Made by a program: the position numbers and the translations under genes. The notes beneath the pieces are model-generated. The model made no database searches and was not told the origin of the DNA. It saw nothing but the letters and a program-made list of their open reading frames with translations. A stretch of 64,000 nt of DNA from Cloeon dipterum (Eukaryota; Arthropoda; Insecta; Ephemeroptera; Baetidae): contig NC_088787.1 in assembly GCF_949628265.1 (NCBI RefSeq), forward strand, positions 17,288,501-17,352,500, given 5' to 3'. Shown piece by piece: positions 13,824 to 28,740 of this stretch (the first letter of the stretch is position 1; each line of letters begins with the position of its first letter).

Positions 13824-16800
13824 CCTTCAAAGCCTTATTTTTAGCCAAACAAAGCGAATCACACGCATCTCAGGGTCAATTTGTAAAAAGGCGCCAAGCG
13901 GCCGGCGGCTGACTCTGTGCCGCCGCTTCGCGCGGCGTTGTACATAGTTTTTAATTGTTCATTTACGCACTTCGCGCGCGCGAGAAAGATATTAACAGCC
14001 AGCTAAACCTATCACTGCCAGTGGCTTCTCTGAGCTGATTCCCGCGTGGATTTTCGAGCAAAACTGCAGTCAGCCAGCGACTCTATGTTACGGAACTGTC
14101 AAGTTGTGTCTCTGTACATAGTCTTTTACGTTGTAAGCTGTTGATTCGATTGATTATAATTTATTGCGTTTGTCGTCCCTTTTTTTCGTAATCGAGTCCG
14201 CGAGGGCGGACGCGTAATCTGTCACTGCCACGTTCAAGTAAACAATCAACCTGCCTGCCACTAGAGTTCAGTTGCGGGGGTTTCGCCGGCAGCCCCTGAA
14301 ACTCACACAACACCGCACACAAATACACAAACACACACCACTGCCATTTTGAAACGTTTTGATTCCGTCTCTGCGCGATCCCTGGCTCCTTTTGAACAGG
14401 CGACCACGAAGTAACAACCTCTGTGTGCCATAGCTTTGAAAAAATAATTTTTTTCGGCCAGGAGAGAGGAACTCTTTAAGTGGAGAGTGCAGAAAGCAAT
14501 ACAACTGAACTAGAAGTCAGGCTTGAAATCCCACCAGCCTCCGTTTGAGGGACTTCTGTTTTAAACGAAATTTTCAAAAGAGTCGCAATTATTTTTTAAC
14601 TACCAACTAATGAAGGCCTTGTGCCATTTTGTTTTTTCTTTTATTTTTACAGACTAAAACTCGGTTAGAATTTTTTATTTTTATTTTTTATATTTTAAAT
14701 TGCATTTGCAACTTGAATGCTATTTTATCTTCATGGTTCCTCTTCGTTTCGTGTTCGAAATCAAAACGCTGGCTGGTGAATTTTCCAGCCTGCTGAAAAC
14801 CCCCTGTGAGTGAGTGACCGCGCAAGTAAATGAAATTGCAGGGCTGCTTTTACGGAGAACCACACTTACACACAGCGAGATCTCAAGTGCTCAATGCCTT
14901 CGACAACACAACACTGCCAAGCGTTCCGCGGCCACTGCACGTTCGGCTGCGTTTTTGTCAGCCGCGGTGCGCGCCGCCGGAACGCGCCATCCATTGAACG
15001 ATTACATAATGTACATGTAAATCAAACGCTCGCACACGAAACACAACGGATTAGCCTTTTTCTACTGAGAAACAACAAAAGCGGTACAAAAATTGATGTT
15101 TCCCTTGTCGTTTCGAGAATCTCCACCCTTTTGTAACGCTACTGCCCCAGTTTAGAAACAAAAAATCGACGCACACTGCGGTTTTGATATAAACACATGT
15201 TGATTCCAAAAAGTTTTTGATCTCCCTTCGCGGTCTTGACGCTCTGGGCTCCGTTGGTACTGGAGCGAATGCGTGGCGGACGTCGGCCCAACTGACTTCT
15301 TGAGACTTTTAGTGTCAAGAAATCGCTCTTCTTTACATTTCGGCCGCCCAAGTTGTTCGCTACCGACTGAATTTGGCGGAGCCCCTTCTCTGCTTGGCGA
15401 GAGTGTCAAACAAAACAAATCGCTCACCCCCATTCGGAACACGGAATGAGACCTCTCGCGAGGGAAAGCTTTCGCTAGAGCGTCAGGACCGGCTTTTAAT
15501 TTATTTGGTGCTCTATTGTTATTTATGATTAATCGGCATTGTTGATTTCAAAGGACTCCATCTCCCTCGTGTATGTATAAAAATCATAAACGTGGTATTT
15601 TCGTTTTGTTCGTTCATTTGCTCATTTTTACTTTTGGTGTACAGTATTTTGATTTCGACACACAAACAATCACACACTCACTTAAGCAAGCGGAGTTTCG
15701 CTCTTGCCGATTGGTTTGTTTGGACTCTTTCTATGACTTGTGTAACCTAAATCGGAGTATACTGTGTGTTGAAATAATAAGTATATTGAGATGAGATGGT
15801 GTAGATAGTCAATGAACTTGATAAGGTGTGTATAAATAATTGAATGGAGAATTCGTGGGGATAACCACTATTGATTATGAGACATTGAAAAGATTCTATT
15901 TAATCGCGTCTATTCGAAGGAAATAACACAGGAGGATTACGACAATTGAATTGAAAAAGTAAAAAAAGTACGAAAAACAGTAGTAGTTGAAGAAGAGAAA
16001 GAGATTTTGTGATGTTGGTAAAACATTTTTCGGCAATTGGATTGACCTAGAAGCGTTGATTGACTAAACTCTTTCCTTTTTCGCTATCTTTTTGTGTATA
16101 ATAATTCCTCATTTTTTTTTGTCTTAAATTAAGCTAAAGAATATATAATTTTTTCATCGCATCATACAGCCCATCCATCAGTTGATTTGTACACGCGAAA
16201 CAACTTAAATAACTATTGTTTAATCGTTTTAAGTAGATGAAAACATGATCTCCCTGAATGAGTTTTAATAATTAATTTTTCGAGTGTATGAGAAAGCAAA
16301 AATCTGGGTAGTCGACTCCGAGCTACTTTTCCGACTGAGTAAACCCTTCTTTTCCGTTCCGGGAAGTTTGAACGCCAAAACTTTTCGGAGGTCATATTCC
16401 CTAATTAAGTACGTGCCTTCCCCCTGTCAGAAGAAGGTGAATTGTTGTAAGTGTTCGACATTTCTCTCGTTTAGCGGAACAATAACCAATCACATATCGC
16501 CGCTGTCGATTGATCGGTTTACTGAATTCTTGACACCTGATAATTAATTTACGACCGAATACAAACACATTTGTGATAACAAGAGGAAAGTACTACCAAG
16601 AGGCGGACGAATATAGCAAACGCATTCTCACCCGAATGTAGTAATACTGCTGTTCTAAAACAAATCATGTACACAAAAACTTGTCTGTCTCATTACCAAG
16701 AAGCTACACGTACACTATGTATTTTTAAGGCGTGTTATGTATTTTGTTTTCAATTGAACTTGTAAACTTCTCTCACTGCATTGCCATCAAAGATACAGGA

Positions 16801-16914
16801 ACAACCAATCCCCTTTTTGTAACTGTTTCAACATTCACACACTACTTTTTTTATTTAAGTGGCTGTATTTGTAATATTAAAATGAAAGTTTATACCTAGA
16901 ACATTTGCGAGTTT

Positions 16915-16920
16915 TTTATT
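16915..16920 (-). terminator. Candidate poly(A) signal for Pld
   Basis: TTTATT on the plus strand is AATAAA on the minus strand, about 370 bases past the Pld stop. It lies left of the plus-strand signal at 16964, so the two convergent transcripts would overlap slightly. Confidence 0.45.
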
Positions 16921-16963
16921 TTAAAAGCAGTCCAACATAAAAATGCATGCAAATATAGAATAT

Positions 16964-16969
16964 AATAAA
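16964..16969 (+). terminator. Candidate poly(A) signal for jing
   Basis: An AATAAA hexamer on the plus strand is the first I noticed downstream of the jing stop codon. Usage is inferred. Confidence 0.4.
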
Positions 16970-17287
16970 GATGTGATAAAACTATGTATTCAAACTTGTA
17001 AAATCACAACGCCAAGTTTTGATAGCAAAAAATTGTTCAACAAGCAACTGATATTCTGTCTAAAAATATTGCTATGTTCAAAAATTCCTGGATAAATACA
17101 TAACATATAAATAACATTGCTATATTTGTTTGTAAATATATCTTCAACACAATTGAAAAATGCAAAATATTGTGGTTCTGCGGCAAGGCTTTTTTTACGA
17201 ATGTGACTTTGTACTGCGCATTGACATTCTCCCATATATGAAATGCAAAAGTGCGTGGTGTATATCGTAGTGCAAACCTCGCCAGAA

Positions 17288-20200
17288 CTAGGTCCACAAA
17301 GCTGATGGTAGCATTCCCTCAACAAAACTGTTCGCTTGGGCCAGGTTCTCTTCGCAAAGAAAGCTCAAAGGCATGTGGACAAGGTGACCCTGATGGTGAG
17401 CATAAATATAAAAATGAAAACTATTTATAACAGAGCCAAGCTCATTGCTTCCAAATTAAAAATATAGAAAATCTTACATTGACTTCTTTCAAGCAATTTC
17501 GAGCCTCAATCTTATCCCGAAGGCAAAGTGGTGTGATTGACTGGTATTCCTGCAGCTGTTGGAAATTTCTTACTTCATCTGAGGGCATGCAGTTGAATAC
17601 CTGCAAAGCATCAAATTTATAAACTGACACTCCATAGATATGATCATTGACTTACTTTTTGAAATACATCGGTGTTTGTGTCAGCGGTTTTTCTCCAACG
17701 TTCATGGTAAAACTCATCGGACACTGGATCCCGAACCAAGGCATCACCCTCGGCCGACTCCAGCAAGCCCAAGTGCTCTCTGAAAATGCGTCTTCGCATG
17801 GTGCCTGCGTAACGGCCAGCCAGGTAAGGGGAGCCATTCATCAAGGAATCTATCATTTCCTCGTCCTGTAAATGAGGTTTTTAAGACCGGCATGGTCACA
17901 GAGTCTGAAAATCATTATAACAAACCTCAATCACAACAGCGATTTCTGAGTCTCGAGATCCAAGCAGACTCCTGTCGTTGATGTTGGCAGAACCACAAAT
18001 GACTAAGCGGTCATCAGCAATCAGCAGTTTAGAGTGGACGTAAATGAGCTCACTGACCTATGAGAATATATACATTATTAAGACTAGGAGTTAAATTTTT
18101 GTTATTTTGCATTTATTGACAGAAAAAAAACAGCTCAGGTTATTTACCAATTCATCCTTCAGCGTCGCGTACGTCCTGAGACCATAGAATGATACGTAGT
18201 TTTCTGGATGTTCAATTCCAGAGTCAATCAAGTTTTTAATCAAGGAGCCTCTTCCTCTATAATCACGATTAAAAATAAATAAAGATACAGCGCATTTAAA
18301 TTTTTTATCTGAGAAGCTTTGAATAATGTTTGCCAGGAACTCGCAAATTGGAAGTAAAATATAGCGCTTACGCCATAGCTGAAACAGTATATCGGTGAAA
18401 GTTTTACCGATAACAGCAAAGCGTATCTGAGTTTGAAGTGGAGTTTCCCAACTAAATATGCTTCACCCCGTGTCTGCTTCAATACGCCACGTATATACAC
18501 TAACTGCAATTTTCTCATTTGTATTTGCTTCAATCAATAGATAAACCTCTTTTTTCTTAAAAGAGCCACCGAGAAAAGGGTATTCATCCCACCAGTGCAA
18601 AGTCTATTTTAGACAATAAAATCACCTGCAAATCGAGGCGTAGTTGTAGTAAGTGATGGTGTGCAAGGCTCCTCCGGTCGCTTTTCCCATTTCGCCTTCA
18701 AAGGCTGGCAGGAGCGGCATTACAACTATCACTCTAAATGTTTCACCCTTCCTGTCAAAGGTAAAACCACAGTGGTCGCTTTAAATTACACGCAAAACGT
18801 TCTGCTTACTGATGCGCAGCAACAATTCGGTCGAAGAGCGCTTGGTTGATCTTGTTTTCGACCTTTCCAACCTCTGGTTTCACTTGTGTGATAAAAAACT
18901 GATTCTCGATGTAAATAAAGTGGCTTGAATTTCTGATGGCGTCAATGTACGCTTCATGGATGCTCTGCTCAATGGCAGCTGCGTGCAGAAAACTGGCGCT
19001 CCACTGACTCACACTTCTGACAATCTGCGATTCAAAAACTCAAAATCAGAATTTGAATTGAGCATTGAAGAAAAAATTACCTGGCAAGTCACTTTAGGCA
19101 TTTTCTTATTGAGTGGTGGGACAACTAAACTCGTATCGTTGGACTTCGGCACCAGGTAAGGATACTCCGTTTTATTTTTCACTTTCTCCAACTAGATAAG
19201 ACAGAGACATTGGTAATCTTAAGGTGTTAACTGAACTTGCTTTCAGGGTTCATCAATAATGTAATGCGCAAATATGCACCACTGGTTTTTATGCGCAAAA
19301 ACCGCAGCTGGAAAAACCCACCAGTTTTGGGTTTTACTTATGTTTTCCGAAAAGGTCACATTTCGCGCCAAAAAAAGTAATTAGGCAAATTACGACAAGC
19401 GTTTAAATTGTTGGTCTTTTGGTGAAACCAGTGGCATTTTTACTGATCCCTATCATGTTCATCCATCATGAGAATTTTTTAATTTTAATAAAAATGCATG
19501 TGTTTCGGAAAAATGCGCAAAATTTCATAAAAACCCGCAAAAAAGGTTTTTTTGCAAATGCAGTGGGTCTCTCTGGAAAAATTAGGGTTGCTGCGAACCC
19601 TGCTTGCTTTGGATGACGCACCTTGACTGCATTCCATCTTTGAATAAAGTGTCTGGCAACGTCTCTGGCCGCCAGTCCTTGCACCAAGACGCCAATGTCA
19701 TGCCAAGGCATTCTTGGCGTCTGCTCTCTGCTGATGTAATCTGCAGCGGCAAAAATCAAGTACTGCAGGCAGACAATTAATTTAAGAAAGTTATTACCAG
19801 CAAATGGAGACTCTAGATCGACAAAATCCTTGACGATGCAGTTGCTGTAGTCTTTTCCCAACCAAAGTTTCGCCTGGCCAATCTCAGCATCGTCCAGAGT
19901 CTCGTCAAAAGCGAAGGTTTCGTCATCGGATGACCTATGATTTTAATTTAATCCTGACGCAGTTGGGGAAAATGCAAATCATACTCTTCTCCGCTTGAAG
20001 CAATCGTATCTGTGAATGTTCCTCTCTTGTCAACCTTTGCTGCGCCGACGCTGCTATTGTAGAAACTCCTGAAGCGCCTCTTAATGCGGTTCATTCGCAT
20101 TGCCATCGCAAACATGTGGGGGTGGGCAGCAGACTCGTCTTCTCTTCTTTCATTCTCTTCAGCAATTCTGCAGATGTAAACTTAGTCAGTAATAATCAAG

Positions 20201-23200
20201 TCTAAATTTATTTTTTCACGGACTTGTTGATGCTACTTTGAGAGGCTTCAGAGCGGAGATCAAACATGGATCGGAGGAGCTGATTTGTTGAGCTTGCGAG
20301 TTGCCACACAGAGGTGACTTTATTGCCTTTGGGATTGCTAGACGTTAGTTTTGGAGCGTGAGGAAGGAACTGGTTTGAATTGGACAATCCGTCCGTTGTG
20401 CTCGATGGCTGGCCAAGATCAGTCAGTCTGTGATTGATCATTTTGATATTTCAAATTGTGACTTTAGTCAAAACGTCTTCATACCTGTGTTTGTGATCAT
20501 CCCAGCGGCCGTAACACAAGTCCAAGCCGCCAAGAAATGCGTAGTTTTGATCAATTACAATGATCTTTTCGTGGTGGGCCCACAGAAAAATTCCAGTGCG
20601 AGCGTGAGTTGGATGGCGAAGTACCTATGTAATGGAAAGATAACAAAAATAAGTTTAATCAAATATTTTTTGAAACACTTTAATTGAAGGTAGGGAGTTT
20701 GAATTATTTACACATTAATCTCATAGACTCAAAAATAAAAGTTAAATTTTCAGTGGAAACGGTAAGCTGCAGTAACATTTTAAAATTTATCCAAAATCAG
20801 AGCTTTATTTAGCTTAGGACACGCTCATCTGTTTTGCTCTATGATTAACTCAAGATAAACCAAAATATTATAAGCATAATAATATAAAATTAACTTTGTA
20901 TGATACTTCCAAAACTAAGGTTATGAAAAATCTGATTTGATAGGATGTGGTGATTCAATGGGGAAAGTGAGTTAATATTTTGAGAAGGAAACCAAAAATT
21001 GTCTTAAATATATAATATAGGATGTGGGTTTGTGGTTGGCATAATATCAGTTACTCATTAACTTTGAACTAACCTTGATATTTTCATGCTTGGACATGAG
21101 CACTTGCTTTGTGTATTTACTATTTAAGGCAAGAGCTTGTTTCACTTCTTGGAAAAGCAAAACAAAAATTTTGACTCCTTGTGCCTAGAGTGTTAAAAGA
21201 TTAGCATGGCAGCAATATCTTGGAATAAATTCAAATTACAGCTTTTCTTTCCAGCATTTTGTCCAGCCGATAAACGTGGTCTGCGTTAGCTGGCCTTTTT
21301 AAATAAATTTCGGGGCTCAGCCACCAATCAGCAATAAGGATCTCTTCTTTAGCTGCCTCGATGGCTTTTGCAGCAGCAGCCATGTATCCGGCGCCGTCAA
21401 CGAACCAGGCTGCTTCGGTGGATCGCCTGATTGGGGCAAACGAGGTGAATCGGTTTGGTTTGGTGAAATCAGTGGCTGAAATTAATGATTCAATAATTGC
21501 TGCGGGTTTGATTTCAGTTCAAAATTACCACTTGATTCAGCCTTCATCTTCAGAAAAGCAACCCATTCTTTGCATTTTCGCTCAGTCAAACAATCAACAG
21601 TGATGGACCTAATTTCCAAAGAATAAATTGTTATTGCGTTAGGTTTAAAAATAAAATAGCACCTGCATGTGCTAGTTTATTTCTAAGTTCACGTTTATTA
21701 TTATTATTATTTTTAAAATGAGAGGTAAGGATTTTCATTTTACCTGTTCATATTGCTGATTTTCATATAGTGAGGTACACTGGACTGAGTGACGTCAAAC
21801 CTTCGGTCCATGAGCATCACACTCTTGATAATACCCGTTTTGAACTCAACGTAGCCAACAAAGGTGTCTTTGACAAACAACCATCGCCTGCCCCATCGAC
21901 CGAAATTCCTGCTACAAAACTTTCCACAGCTGAAAAAAGTAACTTAAAGGCGCGTTTTTGCAGATTATTTTTTGATATCGCACCTTTTACAGCATTTTTG
22001 GTTGAAAATGCCTAAAATATCACAGCCTGAGGTTTGTGCGCTTCCTGTCCTCTTTTTAATGTGGCCTTCTTTTCCTTTTGAGCCTAACTGGTCGACAAAG
22101 GAAAGTGGGCTTACTTCCAAAAAATTCATCTAAAGACCATTTGAAATTAGCAAAACCCTAAGGATGTTTGGCTCGCATTTTACCGTTTCATTGTGGTTTC
22201 TGAAAACCTTTATTCTCAACACACCCTCCAAGTATTTTTCCAATTGTTTCATTCTTTCCGCCATCTGCTCAGGTTTCACCTCAGCGTCAGGCATTGACGG
22301 TAGTCTATAAAAAGAAAAATGAGACCCAACCCATAATGATATAGAAATTTGTATGTACGTAGGCAACGATCTGATTCGTTTGAACTTGAAGATGCCAACT
22401 CGCGGACCCAGATCCTCATTGAAGCTTTCTCTCTTCTTTCTGTGCTTCCTAGTCGGGAAGGGAATTTGAAGCCCAGCCCTGAAGATTCGGAGCTGTTGGT
22501 GCAAGTGGTAAAAGTGCTTGTACCTCTTCTTGATGACCCAGCTGAACTCTCCATGCTGCAGCTCAATTGTGTAGCTGCGAAATTTATTTGTGAATTACAT
22601 GTGATAATTACACAACGTGATTTAATTCACTGTGATGATAATCTTACAACACATAAACATTTGTTACTTTGGCTGATTAATAGCGGTTTGAAAGTTAATA
22701 CACTAAATAACATGTAGAGTGACGTGGACTTAAGCTGATGATTAACATTGGTGCAAATTATATTGGTGATTGGAATGTTAAATTGATGACTAATGCGATT
22801 GTTTCAAGAGATTTTTCTTTAACTTATCAATATCATTATGAAAAATAGGACTGTTCGTCACAAAGATAAAATTTTGAATAAAGACTGACATTATGGATTT
22901 CAGACTTTGATAGATGACTGCTGTCTCTAAAAATTGCAAGTTGTTGTTGTATGTAATATGTATTGAATAATGAAAATAATATCTAATTCAACAACTCGTT
23001 ATTTCAAAACTAAATTTTAGAAATAGCAATAAAATTATTCATAATATATTATTTCCATATTTTCGTAATATATATTCATGATAATAATTAAGCATTATAC
23101 AGCGTTTATTAATCAAAACATTGTGAGCATAAAATAATTTTATCATAAGAAAAAGAGGAAGATTCAGATATAATGTTGAAGCGTGACACAAAATACATTA

Positions 23201-23634
23201 GATATTTTGAAAATGGCTTTGCTTACACATTTGGATTTTGCCATCGGGTTGTAGCATTCCTTTCACAAAGTGTAACCTTCACTCTGATGCTTTTTCCAGG
23301 AATATAAACCTTTTCTGCAGGTGCTTTATTGACCTTGACAGGATCTGCATAGAGGCTGCTAAAAGGTATGCACGGTGCCACTGTGTTTTAAGAGTTAATT
23401 TAAGACAATTGTCAAATAAAACAAAAGACGAGATGATAAATCTTTTCACTGGCACTTACCATTCCCTTCTACGCCCTCATCATCTGGTTTTTCATCCTCC
23501 AAAGGACTTTCAAGGTCTTCCTCATCAGAACTGGCCATCGGTGCGCGCTGCGGCTCATCCTCCAGGTGGACGTTATGTCCTGGAGAGGAGCTATGGCTGC
23601 AGCCAGGACTTTCTTCGTCCACGGACTTCACCAT
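17288..23634 (-). CDS. Pld: Phospholipase D (PLD1/2 type: PX, PH and two HKD motifs)
   Basis: It hydrolyses phosphatidylcholine to phosphatidic acid and choline on membranes. There are 22 coding exons (5' to 3'): 23634–23460, 23344–23227, 22574–22359, 22304–22184, 22129–21984, 21929–21744, 21608–21529, 21475–21240, 21184–21074, 20624–20485, 20427–about 20224, 20167–19985, 19934–19798, 19740–19622, 19191–19081, 19024–18810, 18751–18626, 18256–18148, 18057–17926, 17865–17656, 17600–17478 and 17389–17288. They give about 1099 residues, close to vertebrate PLD1. An acidic N-terminus leads into PX (about 85–215), PH (about 225–345), HKD1 with HHEKIIVID (near 481), HKD2 with HSKLLIADD (near 918), and the conserved C-terminal end ALWT, which family members need for activity. 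The ATG at 23632–23634 follows an in-frame stop; a CATAG acceptor just upstream suggests a 5'-UTR intron. Only the exon 11/12 join is uncertain. Confidence 0.96.
20625..21073 (-). other. Pld intron 9 (449 bp)
   Basis: One of three Pld introns well above the usual 50–100 bases (the others are 19192–19621 and 22575–23226). All are AT-rich; I see no exon or repeat in them. Confidence 0.8.
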
Positions 23635-24557
23635 TCTCACCGTTCACGAAGCCCTAGCAAGAGAGGCCCACTTGATCCTATGAAATATATGGCGCACTTT
23701 TAATACATATAAATTTTGTCAAAGGTTAAGTGGTGGCAGAGTCGCGGTTTTAGCCCGCCTGAGGGCGATGACATCATTCAATTATTATGATTAAATAAAG
23801 CGATTGCAATACGGGTGCGTGGGACTTTCTCTTTCAACCTGCTTCTTTCAAAGGTCGCTCTCGTGTGAAGCACAAATGAACTTAACGGATTATAAAAGAG
23901 AAGTAAAAACTAAAAACTCGATTCGAAAGAGGACTTTTCAATACATACATACAGCCTTTTAGCGAAGAGTTGAAGTAGACTGGAATATAATAAAAGTGAC
24001 TCCGACTGACAATGCATGCAAGCGCACTGATAAAACCGCACCACATAAGATAATAGAAACACTACGCTGTGCTGAAGTCGACTTCGTGTGGTATTGGCTC
24101 TTGAAAATACGATTCACTGCACTTAATAATACAATACATAATCTTACATCTTAATCTCTTAAAGCTCCAGCGACGAGTAAATACCTCACATCATGTCAGA
24201 CGTCTTCTGCTGTAAACGTCATAAAAAACGTTCAGCAAATCCACAAACTTTAATCTTTAATAACAAGCTGTGTTAAAGCGTGTAAGACTGGCAAGACTTT
24301 ACGTACTATGTGAGACCACACCAGCACCACACCACACAGTACACAACACAACACAAGAGCTGATCTGATTGTGTGAATGGTTTTCTAACGGGGCGTGGCT
24401 TGGTGGCGCCTCACTCGGCGCTTGAGGGGTCTTCACTGGTGGGAGAGAACTGCTGGCCGGAGACTCGAAGGGCGCCAGCAACGACTGCGCTGCGCACTGA
24501 GTGAGAGGACAAAATAACGGGGTTGTTTGGTGCGGCTGGTCGAGTGCGAGGGTGAAA
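23635..24557. promoter_or_regulatory. Divergent promoter region between Pld and the KIAA0930 homologue
   Basis: About 920 bases separate the start codons of two oppositely oriented genes, so both promoters and both 5' UTRs must fit here unless a leader exon lies elsewhere. A CA-rich, C/A-only stretch sits at about 24308–24355 and the DNA becomes GC-rich towards the plus-strand gene. On the minus strand a CATAG acceptor near 23675 suggests a Pld leader intron. No clear TATA box was identified. Confidence 0.6.
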
Positions 24558-27429
<2,872 letters not shown>

Positions 27430-28390
27430 GTTAAACTCGACTTTCTGTTAAGACTTTATTGTTTTTTTGTGCTGTTATTGCTCATTTTGGTGATAAATTT
27501 TCTAATCTTGTATATTTTTAAATATACGTACTTGAATTTTTACTGTGGCACTTTTTTTATATTAAAATTTAAAAGTACATTACAAAGAATATTGAGAAGT
27601 TGGGTCACGTTGTTAAAACAAAAACTTTGCACCAAATTTTTGGATCACAAAATCTTCCAAATCCAAATAGTCGTTTCCAAATATTTATGCAACTATACAG
27701 GTGTTGCCTGTTTTTCAAAGAGAAAGTAATTGCCTTTGAAATGGTGTGTCATACTATCGTTACATGTGCTGCTTTTATCTGCAGCTGTATTGATGTAATT
27801 ATTGAAACCATGTTATTTTTGTGTGTACACAACAAATACATTCCAATATAAGAATTCAAACTGGACATGAAACACTGCATTTTTCATAATTGTATTATAT
27901 ATTGCAAGTGTCAAAGTGCTTCTATATATTCCCACTGCAGAGCTGCAAGACCACCTTATACTTTTAATGTTAGTGTGGCATACTACAACGCTTGGATGTT
28001 AATATTTTGCAAGTGATTTGTCTTGATTTAACTAGCCACTCTAGAAATTTGATGCATCAATGAAAAATAGCATTTGATCATTTGGCCTAAATGATATGAT
28101 GAGAAAAACATTTCAAGAAGTTCTGTGATATCATATAGATGTACAAGATGGTTAACCATATATGAACTTCATGCATACATCATTTCAAATTCAGTTACAA
28201 CATTAGAGTGGTGAGGATTGTAATTAACATATTTTTATTTCTCCATAACTGAAAATCGGTGTTCATCAACAAAAATTTGGGAAAATTGTCATTTAAACCA
28301 TTGATACTGAGTGTTATATCAATTACATTATTTCTGTGATATTCAGAGCAGTGCATCTACGCCACATTAAAATAAAGTACCATAAATAAA
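27430..28390 (+). other. Probable 3' UTR of the KIAA0930 homologue
   Basis: AT-rich, no gene. Two AATAAA hexamers on this strand, at 28371–28376 and 28385–28390, are plausible poly(A) signals about 950 bases after the stop. On the minus strand an AATAAA at 28617–28622 could serve the convergent phosphatase gene, so the two ends need not overlap. Confidence 0.55.
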
Positions 28391-28716
28391 GCATATAAAA
28401 CTTCTTTTATTCAATTTAACAGCTCTTAATGGTCATTATTATGTTTAGATTCAAGTTCTATCGATTCATTTTAAACTCTTAAAAATAACATTGTCAAACA
28501 AAAATTTCCATTAAATAGGTTCTTGATAAAACACTGTTTGCAACACTAACTATAAATAACCGGGTGACATAATTATTAAATTGAAATTCTGCACATTTCC
28601 CTCAAAGCTTAACACCTTTATTATGCTCAATTAGTTTTTCGGCATCTATGTATGTATACTAAGAGGTAATATGTCGGGATTTTCAATTCAATATGACAAA
28701 TAATGGGCCTTGTTAG

Positions 28717-28740
28717 CTTGATTTACGGAAGTAAATCAAG
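28717..28740. other. Perfect 10-bp inverted repeat across the phosphatase stop codon
   Basis: CTTGATTTAC, a 4-base spacer, then GTAAATCAAG. The minus-strand stop codon (28723–28725) falls inside one arm, so the mRNA could form a short AU-rich hairpin around its stop. It may be coincidental. Confidence 0.5.

Larger units (their letters stand above)
13824..16985 (+). other. jing: Probable long 3' UTR of jing
   Basis: About 3.1 kb follows the jing stop with no gene I can support. It is AT-rich with some CA-rich stretches (about 14300–14340). I saw no AATAAA between the stop and 16964, where one occurs on this strand, so the transcript may run that far. The extent is inferred; a variant poly(A) signal could end it earlier. 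Confidence 0.5.

Noticed and set aside
19466..19861. 131-residue minus frame in Pld as one exon
   Set aside because: It spans a short intron (19741–19797) and runs past the donor at 19622. Removing the intron restores the family sequence [19 protein letters not shown].
21361..21603. Plus-strand frame inside Pld
   Set aside because: Antisense shadow of the Pld exons at 21240–21475 and 21529–21608.
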